A stretch of DNA of 64,000 nt, taken from positions 60,733,671 through 60,797,670 of the forward strand of contig NC_012879.2 in NCBI RefSeq assembly GCF_000003195.3, given 5' to 3'. Source of the stretch: Sorghum bicolor (lineage: Eukaryota; Streptophyta; Magnoliopsida; Poales; Poaceae). The notes beneath the pieces were generated by a model that saw only the letters and a program-made list of their open reading frames with translations, was not told the DNA's origin and ran no database searches. A program made the translations under genes and the position numbers. Of this stretch, positions 1-9,722 are shown one piece after another (the stretch's first letter is position 1; each line of letters begins with the position of its first letter).

Positions 1-307
1 TAGCTCGCAAGCTCTCTAGCTAGCTCTCGATCAAGAGAAGATCGAAACACCACGAACAGGTATTATTATTCATAACAGCTTGCGTTCTTTAGTTAATCGA
101 TCGATCGAGCTTACATGCATGCACTCATATACCTCCAGATTAATAGAGCTAGCCCCGATTTAACAGTGTACTTGCCGGGCTGCAACCGAACCATGGACGA
201 TTAACACTAGCAAACGAACGATATCTATCTAGATTATAAGACGCAAGCACGCCGCCGTCGGCGATCGACGGAGGAAGGAGCTAGCCTAGCTGCTCCTCCT
301 ACTCCTA
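1..307. repeat. 3' flank of ZF1, copy 1 of a repeated flank
   Basis: Non-coding flank downstream of ZF1. It closely matches 7870-8170 (behind ZF2) and about 5160-5430 (orphan copy): all three share CGAAACACCAC, the TATTATTATTCATAACAGCTTG stretch, CTGCAACCGAACCATGGA and AACGAACGATATCTA. The window begins inside this repeat, so its left limit is unknown. It marks the edge of the tandem zinc-finger block. Confidence 0.8.
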
Positions 308-425
308 CTACTCCTCTTTCTCATTCCCCTTGTCCTCCTGCTGCTGCTGCTCTGGTGGTGGCGGCACGGCTGGCTCGTTCAGATCGAAGGGCATGACGAC
401 TTGCTGCGCCGGCCCGTCCTGGTGC
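308..425 (-). pseudogene. Stranded C-terminal tail of ZF1 with FDLNEP motif
   Basis: Read in the next frame, this stretch encodes the tail that ZF2 still carries, including FDLNEPAVPP (motif at 371-388) and an acidic Gln/Glu-rich end, stopping at 308. It is out of frame with the ZF1 body because of the 5-bp duplication at 421-430. It is therefore the remnant of the ancestral ZF1 C-terminus and is probably now untranslated 3' sequence. Confidence 0.85.
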
Positions 426-903
426 GGTGCTGCTTGGAAAGCCAGTAGCAGCCGAGTTTGCCGCTGTGGCTGGCGCGGTGGCCGCCGAGCGCCTGGCGCG
501 TCTCGAACTGGGCCCCGCAGCGCTCGCACGCGTAGCGCAGCTGCCTCCCGTCCGCGGTCACGGCAACCACCGGCAGCTCGGCCGGCGGCGCCATGCCGCG
601 CCAGGCGCGCTCCGGGTGGCTGCGCTGGTGCCCGTGCACGGCCTTGCGGCAGTCGAAGCGGCGGTCGCAGACGGGGCAGGGGTGAGGCCCGTCCCCGGAC
701 TCGTTCTTGCTGCGGTTGCGGGAAGCCGCCTTCTTCTTGCGCTGCTGCGCCGCCGCCGGGATGGCGTCCGCCTCGTGCGACGACATGGGGCGCCACGGAC
801 GGTTCGGGTCCTCGCCGCCGCCGCCGCCGGGGGGCGCGCCCACGCTGCCGGCGAGGAACTGGCCGTACGCCATGCCCAAGAAGAACACCTGAGCTTCGTT
901 CAT
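379..903 (-). CDS. C2H2 zinc-finger protein ZF1, C-terminus frameshifted (EAR motif lost)
   Basis: Predicted nuclear transcription factor of 174 residues with two plant C2H2 fingers. Finger 1 has the CPVC...HGHQRSH pattern at about 76-96. Finger 2 has CERC...QALGGHRASH at about 126-146, with the plant-specific QALGGH core. A basic KKK/RNRSK stretch near 56-66 could be a nuclear signal. The start ATG matches ZF2, and both begin MNEAQVFF.GM.YGQ. It is nearly identical to ZF2 (8174-8770) up to residue 159. A tandem duplication of GGTGC at 421-430 then shifts the frame, replacing the conserved tail with about 15 unrelated residues and a stop. Either a neofunctional or decaying repressor paralog; expression is unknown. 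Family assignment is firm, functionality is inference. Confidence 0.85.
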   Translation of the reverse strand: MNEAQVFFLGMAYGQFLAGSVGAPPGGGGGEDPNRPWRPMSSHEADAIPAAAQQRKKKAASRNRSKNESGDGPHPCPVCDRRFDCRKAVHGHQRSHPERAWRGMAPPAELPVVAVTADGRQLRYACERCGAQFETRQALGGHRASHSGKLGCYWLSKQHRTRTGRRSKSSCPSI

Positions 904-1060
904 AGCACTCCTGCCCTACAAGCTAAGCTCCGCCTGTGTCAGCCGTTGCGCGTGCAACGGGAGACACACAGCGTGCACTGACTAGTCGATCGGTACCGAG
1001 GCAAGGTGCAGTGTGCACTGCTTGCTGGGTTGTGAGGGACACTAGTACTCTTGGCAGGTG

Positions 1061-1078
1061 GGCCCTATATATATATAG
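1061..1078 (-). promoter_or_regulatory. TATA box and GGGCCC element of ZF1
   Basis: On the minus strand a TATATATATA box is followed by GGGCCCACCTGCC, about 165 bp upstream of the ZF1 ATG. The same arrangement and flanking bases occur upstream of ZF2 (8890-8904), so the core promoter is conserved between the paralogs. GGGCCCAC resembles TCP-type sites (inference). Confidence 0.6.
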
Positions 1079-1414
1079 TCCTTTTTATGTCGTGGATCCT
1101 ACTTTTCGGTCGACGCGTCCTTTCGTTCCATCTTTTTTTTATTTTTTATACTTTAACTTTTTTTTTTCTATACCATATATTTTAATAACTTTGTAGATGG
1201 GCCATTAGCTTCTATATGACACCTCATTAGTAAATTTATTTGCATTTATAGTTACTGTAAGTAATTATTATATGATCCTTATATATATACAACTTATTCA
1301 CTTGAGTTTATCAGCCGAATCTACCAGTCATTCAACAGTATTTTTCTGTCACAATAAATCACTTAACAGTAATTTCTATCATGCCTTAACAGCCAAACCA
1401 ACAGGGGCGATAGG

Positions 1415-1763
1415 TACTCTCGGGAGTAGTTACTCCCATCTTCAATAAATTATATTGCGTATGTGTTCATACTTGTTTATTGGTTTAAGTATGTTTATAT
1501 ACTCATATTAAGATACTTTATATCTTACCACGTGAATTTTTTTTCAAAGGAATCCATATTTTTAATATATTACTAAAATGCCACTATTGTAGTATATATA
1601 ATAAGTATAATCATATACTCTATGTATGCATACATACTTAACATACATATCACCCTAGATGCATGGTCTAGGTGATCATATACTTCATCTACATATATTT
1701 TGTTCGGTCATATACATCATAAATAATCTAGAGATATAGATATGTGAGTAGCTACTTCTAGGA

Positions 1764-1766
<3 letters not shown>
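1415..1766. mobile_element. Miniature inverted-repeat element, ZF1 block only
   Basis: The ends are imperfect inverted repeats: TACTCTCGGGAGTAGTTACT at the left, and the reverse complement of the right end reads TACTCCTAGAAGTAGCTACT. The stretch is AT-rich and non-coding, about 350 bp. The homologous interval behind ZF2 (about 9130-9160) lacks it, so it appears to have inserted after the duplication. The superfamily is not determined. Confidence 0.55.

Positions 1767-1827
<61 letters not shown>
1765..1827. repeat. (TA)n microsatellite
   Basis: About 31 uninterrupted TA units. A shorter (AT)n tract at 9160-9191 lies at the corresponding place in the ZF2 block. Confidence 0.95.
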
Positions 1828-1830
<3 letters not shown>

Positions 1831-2109
1831 ACCAACACTTTTTTATACAAGTATTTTTGTACTAATGGTTTTGTATCGAGTCAATGCCTTTTTTATGGGT
1901 AACTCATACACAATAAAGATTACTAAGAAAGAACAAAAGCTAACAACACTAAAAAAACTATCGATGTCAATCACTACAGCTTAAGTTTGTGTAGATCTAG
2001 CTTGTGTATAGTTTGTGTGCGTTTGTGTGTGTGTGTGGTGTGGTGTGAGTTTATGCTTAAATTTAGATACTACAACTTGTATTTGAATTATTGAGGCATC
2101 ATGTCATAG

Positions 2110-3966
2110 GTTTGGAACCGCAACAAGCATTGAGTTTGTTCGGCGAAGGTCGGTGTGAGTCTTTAGTGGCTTAGACACTCAAAATACGCAGGGGACACAA
2201 TTGATTTACCTTGGTTCAAGGTTTTGAGCACTATATCCAATAGTATGATTTATCCTGAAGGATCATCTCGTCTACTTGCTCTACCTGCTCGTTGGACTCG
2301 GGTGATACACTGATGCCAATCCACCGGTATGAGCCAGACGCCACAGAACTCGAGGAATTCATGCTTTTGTGAATTGGGTGCCATTGTTAGTGATAATGCA
2401 ATTAGGGACCTTAAAATTGTGGATGATGTCCTAGACGAACTCGCTCAGACTTGAGATTAACGATGGGTTGGACCTTAATGGCAACCAAGCGGTGGTCGAA
2501 GCCCTTGAGAGCCTTCTTGAATTCTCCAACCATGTCGAGGCATGAACCGCAAAGGGGTTAGGTGATCAGGATAGTTTGGAGTGCCTACACGCAGAAGGAA
2601 GGCCTGTTGGACAAAAAACTATGTACTTCATAAGAGGTCTTAAAGAGGTGATTAGGATAGTTTGGAGTGCCTAGCACCCTCAGCATGTCTTTAAGAGCTC
2701 TTCGCTGTTAACAAGGGCCATCAATCGCCTAGTAAAAACTATGCTAGAACGCCTTGCTTACCAAAGCCCTCGAAGCAGCATGGTGCTCACAAATATTAGC
2801 ATGGATGTCATAGAGAAGGGCCTTCCCCTCTCACGAGCATGGACATACTTGAGGAGGACCATTGAGGCGCTCTGTCTATACAGTTGCCCTTCCACGATCT
2901 TATAGCTTTTTGCCCGGCAAACTAGGCATCGAGCCTCAATGGGATCCTCCAAAACGATCCTTTAGTTGAGGAAGTCGAGGAAGGGGCTGATCTAGCCGCA
3001 TTCACCATCCACTCCTTTGTCCTATGGGTTAGACGAGCCATCTGCGTGGTCAAGCATTACCTCCTTGGGCCTACCCACCGCTCGGTCGACCATCTCATCT
3101 ACGGGGTTGGCCAACATCTGGTTGGGTTCAGCTCCCTCATTGAGTGGAGTCGAAGGGTCACCATGAGTACCCAAGGAGGCATTAGAAGAACAACTACTTG
3201 TTTTTGTGACCAATAGTACCTTGCTCTCTAGGCTCAGTTGCCCATTCGCTTGGTCGACAGGGCCCTCTAAGGGTCTGTTTGCTGTTTGGTTGACCAAGCT
3301 ATTCATGGCGCTAGTCGACATATGGTTGGGCTTGACCTTCCCCTCGAGTCAGATCAAGGGGTTGTCAAGGTCATCCATAAAGATGCTAGGTGGAGGTTTT
3401 CTTTAGGTGGATGACAACTTTGCAAGGGCATCATCTTCCTCTTTGTTGTATCGAAGGATGCGATGGAGTTTGATTCCACCGAGTTTTCCTTTCAGCTTAT
3501 AGACCACCTTGTAGTAACTAGTAAGCCTCTATCTTCTCATCATGGCAGGACGACTCCTTCATTACCTTGTTGATCACCAGCTCTGAATCCCCTTGGACAT
3601 AGAGACAACGTGCCCCAAGGGCGGTCACGACATGTATTCAATGGAGGAGTACTTCATACTCGACGACATTGTTAGTAGCTTAAAAGTGAACCTGAAGGGC
3701 ATACCTTAGCTTGTTGCCGCTCAGGGATACCCCAGCCCCTGGACCTCCATGCATTAGGGAACTATCGAAGTACATGGTCAAATATTCCTGCTTGATCAGG
3801 ACGACAAGGTCTGCTCCTTTGTCTATTCTGCCAGGAAGTCGACGATGACCTAAGAATTCATGATGGTGCAAGGGAGTTAAAATTGTGGCGCAACTTGAGC
3901 TTGCTGATGAGCACTGTGTAGATCAGCTTCTAGATTGGATTTGTGGGTAGTGGGTCTTGGATTAGA
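2110..3966 (-). mobile_element. Decayed gypsy-type LTR retrotransposon, copy 1
   Basis: Degenerate minus-strand polyprotein with many stops and frameshifts. The segment 3680-3871 resembles the start of a gypsy RNase H domain (YFDSSLM.GG.GAGV, then KLRYALQVHF). The whole stretch parallels 10190-12250 behind ZF2. No LTRs are visible here. Homology stops abruptly near 3966, where zinc-finger flank sequence begins, so this is a duplication junction rather than an element end. Confidence 0.7.
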
Positions 3967-5432
3967 AAAGCAGATGAATCCTTCTCTTGCAGCAGCTAGC
4001 AGATAGATCTATAGCCCTGCGATTGCTCATGCAGATATATGACAGAATCTGAATGTTTCCAGGCGGCAACGGTGCTAACTCTGGGAAATGGATGCTCAAT
4101 ATTATTCTGGTCTGACAGGTGGCTGGATGGCTGGACTATTAAAGAGATCGCGCCTCTGATCTTTGCATCGGTGGGATCAAGAAAGAGAGGAGCAACAGTA
4201 GCCGAAGCCCTACAAAACCACAATTGGGTGCGCCATATCACTACGCCTCTGACAATGCAGGTGCTCCTGGAATTTGATAAGCTATTCGACATGGTGGAGC
4301 GCTTCAGCCTATCCGATGCTCCAGACACCTTCACCTGGACGCTCTCAGCTGATCGTGCCTACAGCGCGGCATCGGCCTATGGAGCAATGTTCCTGGGTTG
4401 TTCAATGCCGTTAGGTGCCAAGCAAATTTGGAGGACTGTTGCTCCGCCGAGAGTGTGTTTCTTCTTCTGGCTTGTCCTGCATGGTCGCTCTTGGACAGCT
4501 GACATGAGATTTCGACACGGGCTGCAAACTTCCAATACATGCATTATCTGTGACCAAGAGGTTGAGACCATAGACCATATCCTACTCGGCTGCTATTTTT
4601 GTCGACAAGTGTGGGAGCCATGGCTAGCCAAGCTTGGTGTCCAAGGGGTGGTCGTGCTATGTGAGGAACCAACCATGGAGTGGTGGATTAGGAGCAGAAA
4701 GCTTGTCCCAAAGCTTGCTCATCGTGGATTTGATTCACTGTTCTTTCTCATCAGCTGGATGATCTGGAAGGAAAGAAATGCGAGGACTTTTGGGGGAGCC
4801 GCGGTTTCGCCGAACGAATTGCAGGCGAAGATCCAGGATGAAGTTCAGGCTTGGGGCCTGGCTGGTTTTAGGCAGCTGTTGGCAATTGCTCTTTAGTTCT
4901 GGTTCTGCCTTCGTCGCGCTTTCTTGCCTAGCCCCAATTTGTAATCTTGTAATCTTGTTTGAGTGTCCTGCAGCTTAGGAGCTTGGGTAACCTGGGATTA
5001 CCGATGCTCTGAGGGCTCTGTAACAAAACTCCTTTCTCCTTAATGAAATACATGCTTAGGCATGATTGCTAAAAAAAAGAACAAGATCTAGCTAGAACGA
5101 ACTAGAAGGGGCTCAAATTGAAGCTGCAGCGTATGATGAGATAATAAGAAGGTAAATCCTCAATCAGCTCGAGGAATCTACACCGTCCTTCTTCTAGCTC
5201 GCAAATTACTAGAGCCCGATCGAAACACCACGAACATGTATTATTATTCATAACAGCTTGCTGCCTTCTTTATATTAGTTAATCGATCGATTAATCCTCC
5301 AAATTACTAGAGCCTCGATTTTTTGAACACAGTTTATTTGCTTGCAGGGCGCTGCAACCGAACCATGGAGGATTAACTAGCAAACGAACGATATCTAACG
5401 AGATTAAGACGCAAGCAAATCACTTTATAATT
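3967..5432. repeat. Orphan zinc-finger flank copy, split by a LINE
   Basis: 3967-4053 and 5075-5432 together match 7690-8130, the downstream flank of ZF2, but homology ends at the GACGCAAGC sequence near 5415, just where the zinc-finger gene should begin. The gene itself is missing; instead an AT-rich stretch with short TAATCAACTGCC-type repeats follows. This is the third footprint of the tandem zinc-finger duplication. Confidence 0.75.
4054..5074 (+). mobile_element. 5'-truncated LINE (non-LTR retrotransposon) 3' end
   Basis: The open frame 4039-4896 (285 aa) encodes the C-terminal end of a plant LINE ORF2. It has the L..GNG..I.FW.D.WL.G motif near the start, then a zf-RVT zinc-binding domain (IWR...PPRVCFFFWL, then CIICDQEVETIDHILLGC, then a VW..W box), followed by WMIWKERNARTF. 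After the stop come about 175 bp of 3' UTR and a short A-run at 5069-5077. The first residues (MTESE) come from host flank, as the empty site near 7765-7800 shows. The reverse transcriptase core is absent, so this is a dead 5'-truncated insertion. No clear target-site duplication; a few host bases seem lost. Confidence 0.85.
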
Positions 5433-5992
5433 AATAAATCAACTGCCACCAATAGCTGATAAAAAACCACTTCATAATCAGCTGCCGCCGATAGCCGACA
5501 AAATACTGCTTTATAATCAACTGCTAGTGAGATTGCATCAGCAGCTAAGGAATGCGATAAAACTGTGCTATGTAGTAGCTAGGACGATGATATTGCACGG
5601 GGAGCAATCATAAAGTGTGTGCCATGGTGTACGTTTGACAATAGCCTTTGAGGTGCTTGTGCACTTTTTTGGAGAGCTGGAAAGAAGGCTATATATATCA
5701 AGTTTTTTTTGTCGTAACGGTTCCTTGATGTGCATCTCCTACATATATAACAATGATGAGATATTAAAGCACAAAAATGTATACTTTTATTTGTGATGGT
5801 GGATAGATAGTGCAATAACCTGTTGGTTACAATTTTTAGAATATGTAATTGTGGGAATACGTAATAGAGTGAACTAGATAGTACTTATCTTTTCTAGATA
5901 CATAGACAGCTTTTAAATTACTACACATGATCGAGATTAAGGAGGGCTTCTCACATGGCTCTACTTCTTCTACATCGGATCAAGCCAACTTA
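5433..5992. other. Gene-free AT-rich stretch
   Basis: No supported gene. 5436-5525 holds two to three imperfect repeats of an AATC(A/G)(A/G)CTGCC...GATA(A/G)(A/C) motif. The rest is unremarkable AT-rich sequence. Confidence 0.5.
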
Positions 5993-6114
5993 AGCTTCGT
6001 TCGGTTTTACGGGAATGATTCCCAGCCACAGACTTCATTTGCAATTTTGAACTAGTCGAGAACTATACTGTTCCACGCCGTTCCCAGCTCATTCCGACGT
6101 AACCGAACAGGGCC
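5993..6114. mobile_element. Small MITE with TTA target duplication
   Basis: The ends AGCTTCGTTCGGTTTTACG and CGTAACCGAACAGGGCC form imperfect inverted repeats. The trinucleotide TTA flanks both sides (5990-5992 and 6115-6117), as expected for PIF/Harbinger-type MITEs. Non-coding, 122 bp. Confidence 0.5.
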
Positions 6115-6143
6115 TTAAGGGGCAGAAAATAAATTTATTTATT

Positions 6144-6219
6144 TATATCTATATCTATATCTATATTTATATTTATATCTATATCTATATTTATATCTAT
6201 ATCTATATCTATATTTATA
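6144..6219. repeat. (TATCTA)n microsatellite
   Basis: Hexanucleotide TATCTA repeats with TATTTA variants. Open frames reading IDIDID here come from the repeat and are not genes. Confidence 0.9.
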
Positions 6220-7499
6220 CTGAAGCTTAAGCTTGCGTGCACGTAGTTGACTGCATGTCCCTTGCAGAACACTATGCATGCGTGTGTATATATGGAGAAC
6301 TTATTTGTTTGTAAGAAGAGAAAAAAAAACATTGGCAGCAGTCGCTTATTTTTGGGGTTAATTAACATTGGATCATATTATAAGTTATTCCAAATCGTCG
6401 CTTATTAAACATTTTTTATTAAGCATCGTCGCTTATTTAGTTCAAGTGAGGAAACAAAAATTACATTATTCCTTCAAAAAATAAAAATAAAAATAATATA
6501 TATAAATACTTTCTGTGACCAGTGTGACCACAAACTATATATAGCAACAAAAAAGTTGTGACATCAATACGCATGCAGAAGCTGTTGTTAACGTTACTCT
6601 ATCCCTAAGCTTTCTCAGGAAGACCGAATGAAAACTCTTACTAGGTACACACACACGCCCTGCTATTTTCTGATGAAAGGGCTGCTGGGGGAACCAGAGC
6701 GGTGGTTTCGTATAAAAACAAGGGTTCAGTTGCACCGCTTTCGCCTGATAACACCACTTCATTATTTGGACGACGGTGCACACAATACCATTAAAAGCTT
6801 GCTACGCCTGCGAAACATGAAATCAGTGAAGATGATGATATATCCAGAACTTGGAATCAATATAATGATCATGCATATATCCAAGGACCTTTTTGTTTTA
6901 GCTTTGGAAATGATTCATTCATGATCGCTCAAATTAATAGCTGCTAGGGTAAAACCATTTGATTTCTTCCAACAATCCAATACATGGAGGTGACTAGCTA
7001 GGATGGGAGTGCAAAATTAACTAATTTATCTTTCAATAATCCGTCCCAATATATGCATATGGATTAGAGGCAATTATTATGTATGTTTCCTAATAAGTCT
7101 AGCTAGGTCTCTCTCTCTCTTAAAGTTTCCTCTAGCAGGGAAAACAATTTTTTCTTCACTGATCCGTATGATATATAGGATCAAGAACCCAATTCTGTGC
7201 ACGATAATATTTTGCAGTTAAAGCTTAGGGCATCAGATAATCCTTTCCATCATCCACATGATTATATAGGGAGATTTTTGCTGATCCATGAGTTGCAACT
7301 TGAGTGCCATAGATACACACCGGCCAACTTGGTTACTGCATATTGGTTTCGGCTTATAATCGGGGTCTGCGGTCGTCCCACTGTTAGAATCGAAATAATC
7401 CCATCAAACACTTTTCATAAATTGTTAATACTTTTCACCGTATGAGACACATTCACTATGAGAGAATGAACCAGGACGAGTTATGTTTTCCGTGCCACG
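6220..7499. other. Gene-free intergenic sequence
   Basis: AT-rich with short scattered open frames lacking recognisable domains. I see no gene here. Confidence 0.5.
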
Positions 7500-7662
7500 A
7501 CCAGCACCACGGTTAGGCCGGCCATGCATGGTACCATTACCGCACCGCGCGGCCCATCCCACTACGGTCCCAAACACGTCTGTGCCACGTGGCGGTCGTA
7601 GGCCACGGTACCGTTACTACTGTACCATGCGGCCCGTCCCACGATGGTTCCAAACACACAAA
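7500..7662. repeat. Local duplication of a GC-rich ~70-bp segment
   Basis: The segment TGGTACCATTACC...CCCAAACACG (about 7526-7580) recurs in altered form as CGGTACCGTTACT...TTCCAAACACA (about 7601-7660). Between them lies GCCACGTGGC, a perfect 10-bp palindrome with a G-box core. Probably a piece of a GC-rich transposon. Confidence 0.4.
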
Positions 7663-7679
7663 TAATAAATCGCTCTCGC

Positions 7680-8170
7680 CATCTTCACAGATGAATGCTT
7701 CTCTTTTGCAGCTGCTAGCAGAGATCAGATCTGCAGCCCCTGCAGATCGCTCATGGAGATACATGACGGAATCTGAATTTTTAGCTAGAACAAGATCTTG
7801 GTAGAACGAACTAAAAGGGTCTCAAATTAAAGCTGCATTGGCATGTTCGGTGAATCCTCGATCAGCTCGAGGAATCTACACAGTCCTTCTCTATAGCTCG
7901 CATGATCTAAAGAAGATCGAAACACCACAAACATATATGTATTATTATTCATAACAGCTTGCGTTCTTTTGTTAAGCGATCGATCGAGCTTACATGCATA
8001 CACTCATATACCTCCAAACTAATAGAGCCCCGACTTAACACAGTTTATTTGCCTGGCTGCAACCGAACCATGGAGGATTAACACTAGCAAACGAACGATA
8101 TCTATCTAGATTAAGACGCAAGCACGCCGCCGTCGGCGATCGACCGGCGGAAGGAGCCCTATAGCTGCTC
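7680..8170. repeat. 3' flank of ZF2, copy 3 of the repeated flank
   Basis: Matches 1-300 and the orphan flank 3967-5432. It keeps the uninterrupted sequence that the LINE at 4054-5074 disrupts in the orphan copy (compare GAATCTGAATTTTTAGC at about 7769-7785), so it serves as the pre-insertion allele. Confidence 0.8.
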
Positions 8171-8173
8171 CTC

Positions 8174-8770
8174 CTACTCCTCCTTCTCTTTCTCGTTCCC
8201 CTCCTGATCCTCCGGCTGCTGCTCCGGTGATGGCGGCACGGCTGGCTCGTTCAGATCGAAGGGCATGACGACTTGCTGCGCCGGCCTGTCCTGGTGCTGC
8301 TTGGAGAGCCAGTAGCAGCCGAGCCTGCCGCTGTGGCTGGCGCGGTGGCCGCCGAGCGCCTGGCGCGTCTCGAACTGGCCCCCGCAGCGCTCGCACGCGT
8401 AGCGCAGCTGTCTCCCGTCAGCGGTCACGGCAACCACCGGCAGCTCGGCCGGCGGCGCCATGCCGCGCCAGGCGCGCTCCGGGTGGCTGCGCTGGTGCCC
8501 GTGCACGGCCTTGCGGCAGTCGAAGCGGCGGTCGCAGACGGGGCAAGGGTGAGGCCCGTCCCCGGACTCGTTCTTGCTGCGGTTGCGGGACGCCGCTTTC
8601 TTCTTGCGCTGCTGCGCCGCCGCCGGGACGGCGTCCGCCTCGTGTGACGACATGGGACGCCACGGACGTTTCGGGTCCTCGCCGCCGCCGCCGCCGGGTG
8701 GCGCGCCCACGCCACCGGCCAGGTACTGCCCGTACACCATGCCCATGAAGAACACCTGAGCTTCGTTCAT
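8174..8770 (-). CDS. C2H2 zinc-finger protein ZF2 with EAR-type motif
   Basis: Intact 198-residue two-finger C2H2 protein, predicted nuclear repressor. Finger 1 uses C76, C79, H92, H96. Finger 2 uses C126, C129, H142, H146 and carries QALGGH at 137-142. A basic RKKK...RNRSK segment (55-66) may be the nuclear signal. FDLNEPAV at 171-178 is a DLNxxP EAR motif, which in this family recruits TOPLESS-type corepressors. The end is acidic. A conserved N-terminal MNEAQVFFMG..YGQ is shared with ZF1 and ZF3. Single exon, as usual for the family. A TATA box and GGGCCC element lie about 130 bp upstream of the ATG. ZF2 is probably the functional member of the cluster; target genes are unknown. Confidence 0.9.
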   Translation of the reverse strand: MNEAQVFFMGMVYGQYLAGGVGAPPGGGGGEDPKRPWRPMSSHEADAVPAAAQQRKKKAASRNRSKNESGDGPHPCPVCDRRFDCRKAVHGHQRSHPERAWRGMAPPAELPVVAVTADGRQLRYACERCGGQFETRQALGGHRASHSGRLGCYWLSKQHQDRPAQQVVMPFDLNEPAVPPSPEQQPEDQEGNEKEKEE

Positions 8771-8889
8771 AGCACTCCTGCTCTACAGGCTAAGCTCCGC
8801 CTGTGTCAGCCGTTGCTCGTGCAACGGGAGACACACAGAGGGTACAGACTGCTTGCTGGGTTGTGAGGGGCACTGGAACTCTTGGCAGG

Positions 8890-8904
8890 TGGGCCCTATA
8901 TATA
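8890..8904 (-). promoter_or_regulatory. TATA box and GGGCCC element of ZF2
   Basis: The minus strand reads TATATATAGGGCCCACCTGCC-like sequence about 125-135 bp upstream of the ATG, matching the ZF1 promoter in position and flanks. The 5' leader is about 36 bp shorter than that of ZF1. Confidence 0.6.
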
Positions 8905-9156
8905 GACCTCTATGTGCCGTGGATCCTACTTCTCGGTCGGCGCGTCCTTTCGTCCCACCTTCCTCTTTTATTTTTTATATATACTTTATTATCTATTATT
9001 TTTTTCTCTATATCTTTTCTATTTACCATGTGTTTCGATAACTTTGTAGACGAGCCATTAGCATCTATAACACCTTATTAGTAAATTTATTTGCATTTAT
9101 AGTTACCTTAATTAATGAGTATGTGATCCTCTTATATATATGATTGTCTATACGAT

Positions 9157-9159
<3 letters not shown>

Positions 9160-9191
<32 letters not shown>
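9160..9191. repeat. (AT)n microsatellite
   Basis: About 16 AT units, at a position corresponding to the longer tract at 1765-1827. Confidence 0.9.
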
Positions 9192-9195
<4 letters not shown>

Positions 9196-9280
9196 ATAAT
9201 TACTTTTTTACTAGTGGTTTGCATTGAGTCAATGTTTTTTTGTTTAGGATGGGTGAACCATACACAATAAAGATACTTTA

Positions 9281-9722
9281 AGAGCTTCTCTGAGAGTTCC
9301 TAATAAAGACTCCCAATCTAGAATTTTTTTTGTAAGAATAAAAAAACCCATCTTTAGGTGTTCCCAATCCCACCTCTCAATCTTTTGACACGTAGAAAAA
9401 ATGTCTAAAAACACGGATACTTGTGCGCGTGCAAGACGCGCGTATCAGTGTCCCAATCTAAGGTAGAAGGGTGTGAGAAAGAATAAAGAACAGAAAAGAG
9501 TTTCTGATGTAAATGTATAAGAGAGAAATAATATCTAAAAGTGGTTAGGATAATTTAGAAATAATATATGATTCCTGATATAAAATTATCTTCTATATTT
9601 TAGGAGTGAATTATTGAAAACTATTGGAGATGGTCTTATTTATTTCTTCTAATAATTTTTGGCAAGTTTGAAAACTCTTTGGTTTTAGGAAAAAAATTGT
9701 TGGAAACTCTTAGAGATGCTCT
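9281..9722. mobile_element. MITE-like inverted-repeat element, ZF2 block only
   Basis: The left end is AGAGCTTCTCTGAGAGTTCC. The right end GGAAACTCTTAGAGATGCTCT reads as AGAGCATCTCTAAGAGTTTCC in reverse complement, giving TIRs of about 21 bp. It is 442 bp and non-coding. At the homologous place in the ZF1 block (about 1915-1945) the flanks AATAAAGATTACT and AAGAAAGAAC are directly joined, showing an empty site. Confidence 0.65.

Noticed and set aside
330..981. Long open frames on the plus strand opposite ZF1 (and similarly 8273-8760 opposite ZF2)
   Set aside because: They are GC-rich shadows of the zinc-finger genes, with Arg/Ala/Pro low-complexity products and no domains.
6135..6368. Open frame with IDIDID repeats
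   Set aside because: Product of the TATCTA microsatellite.
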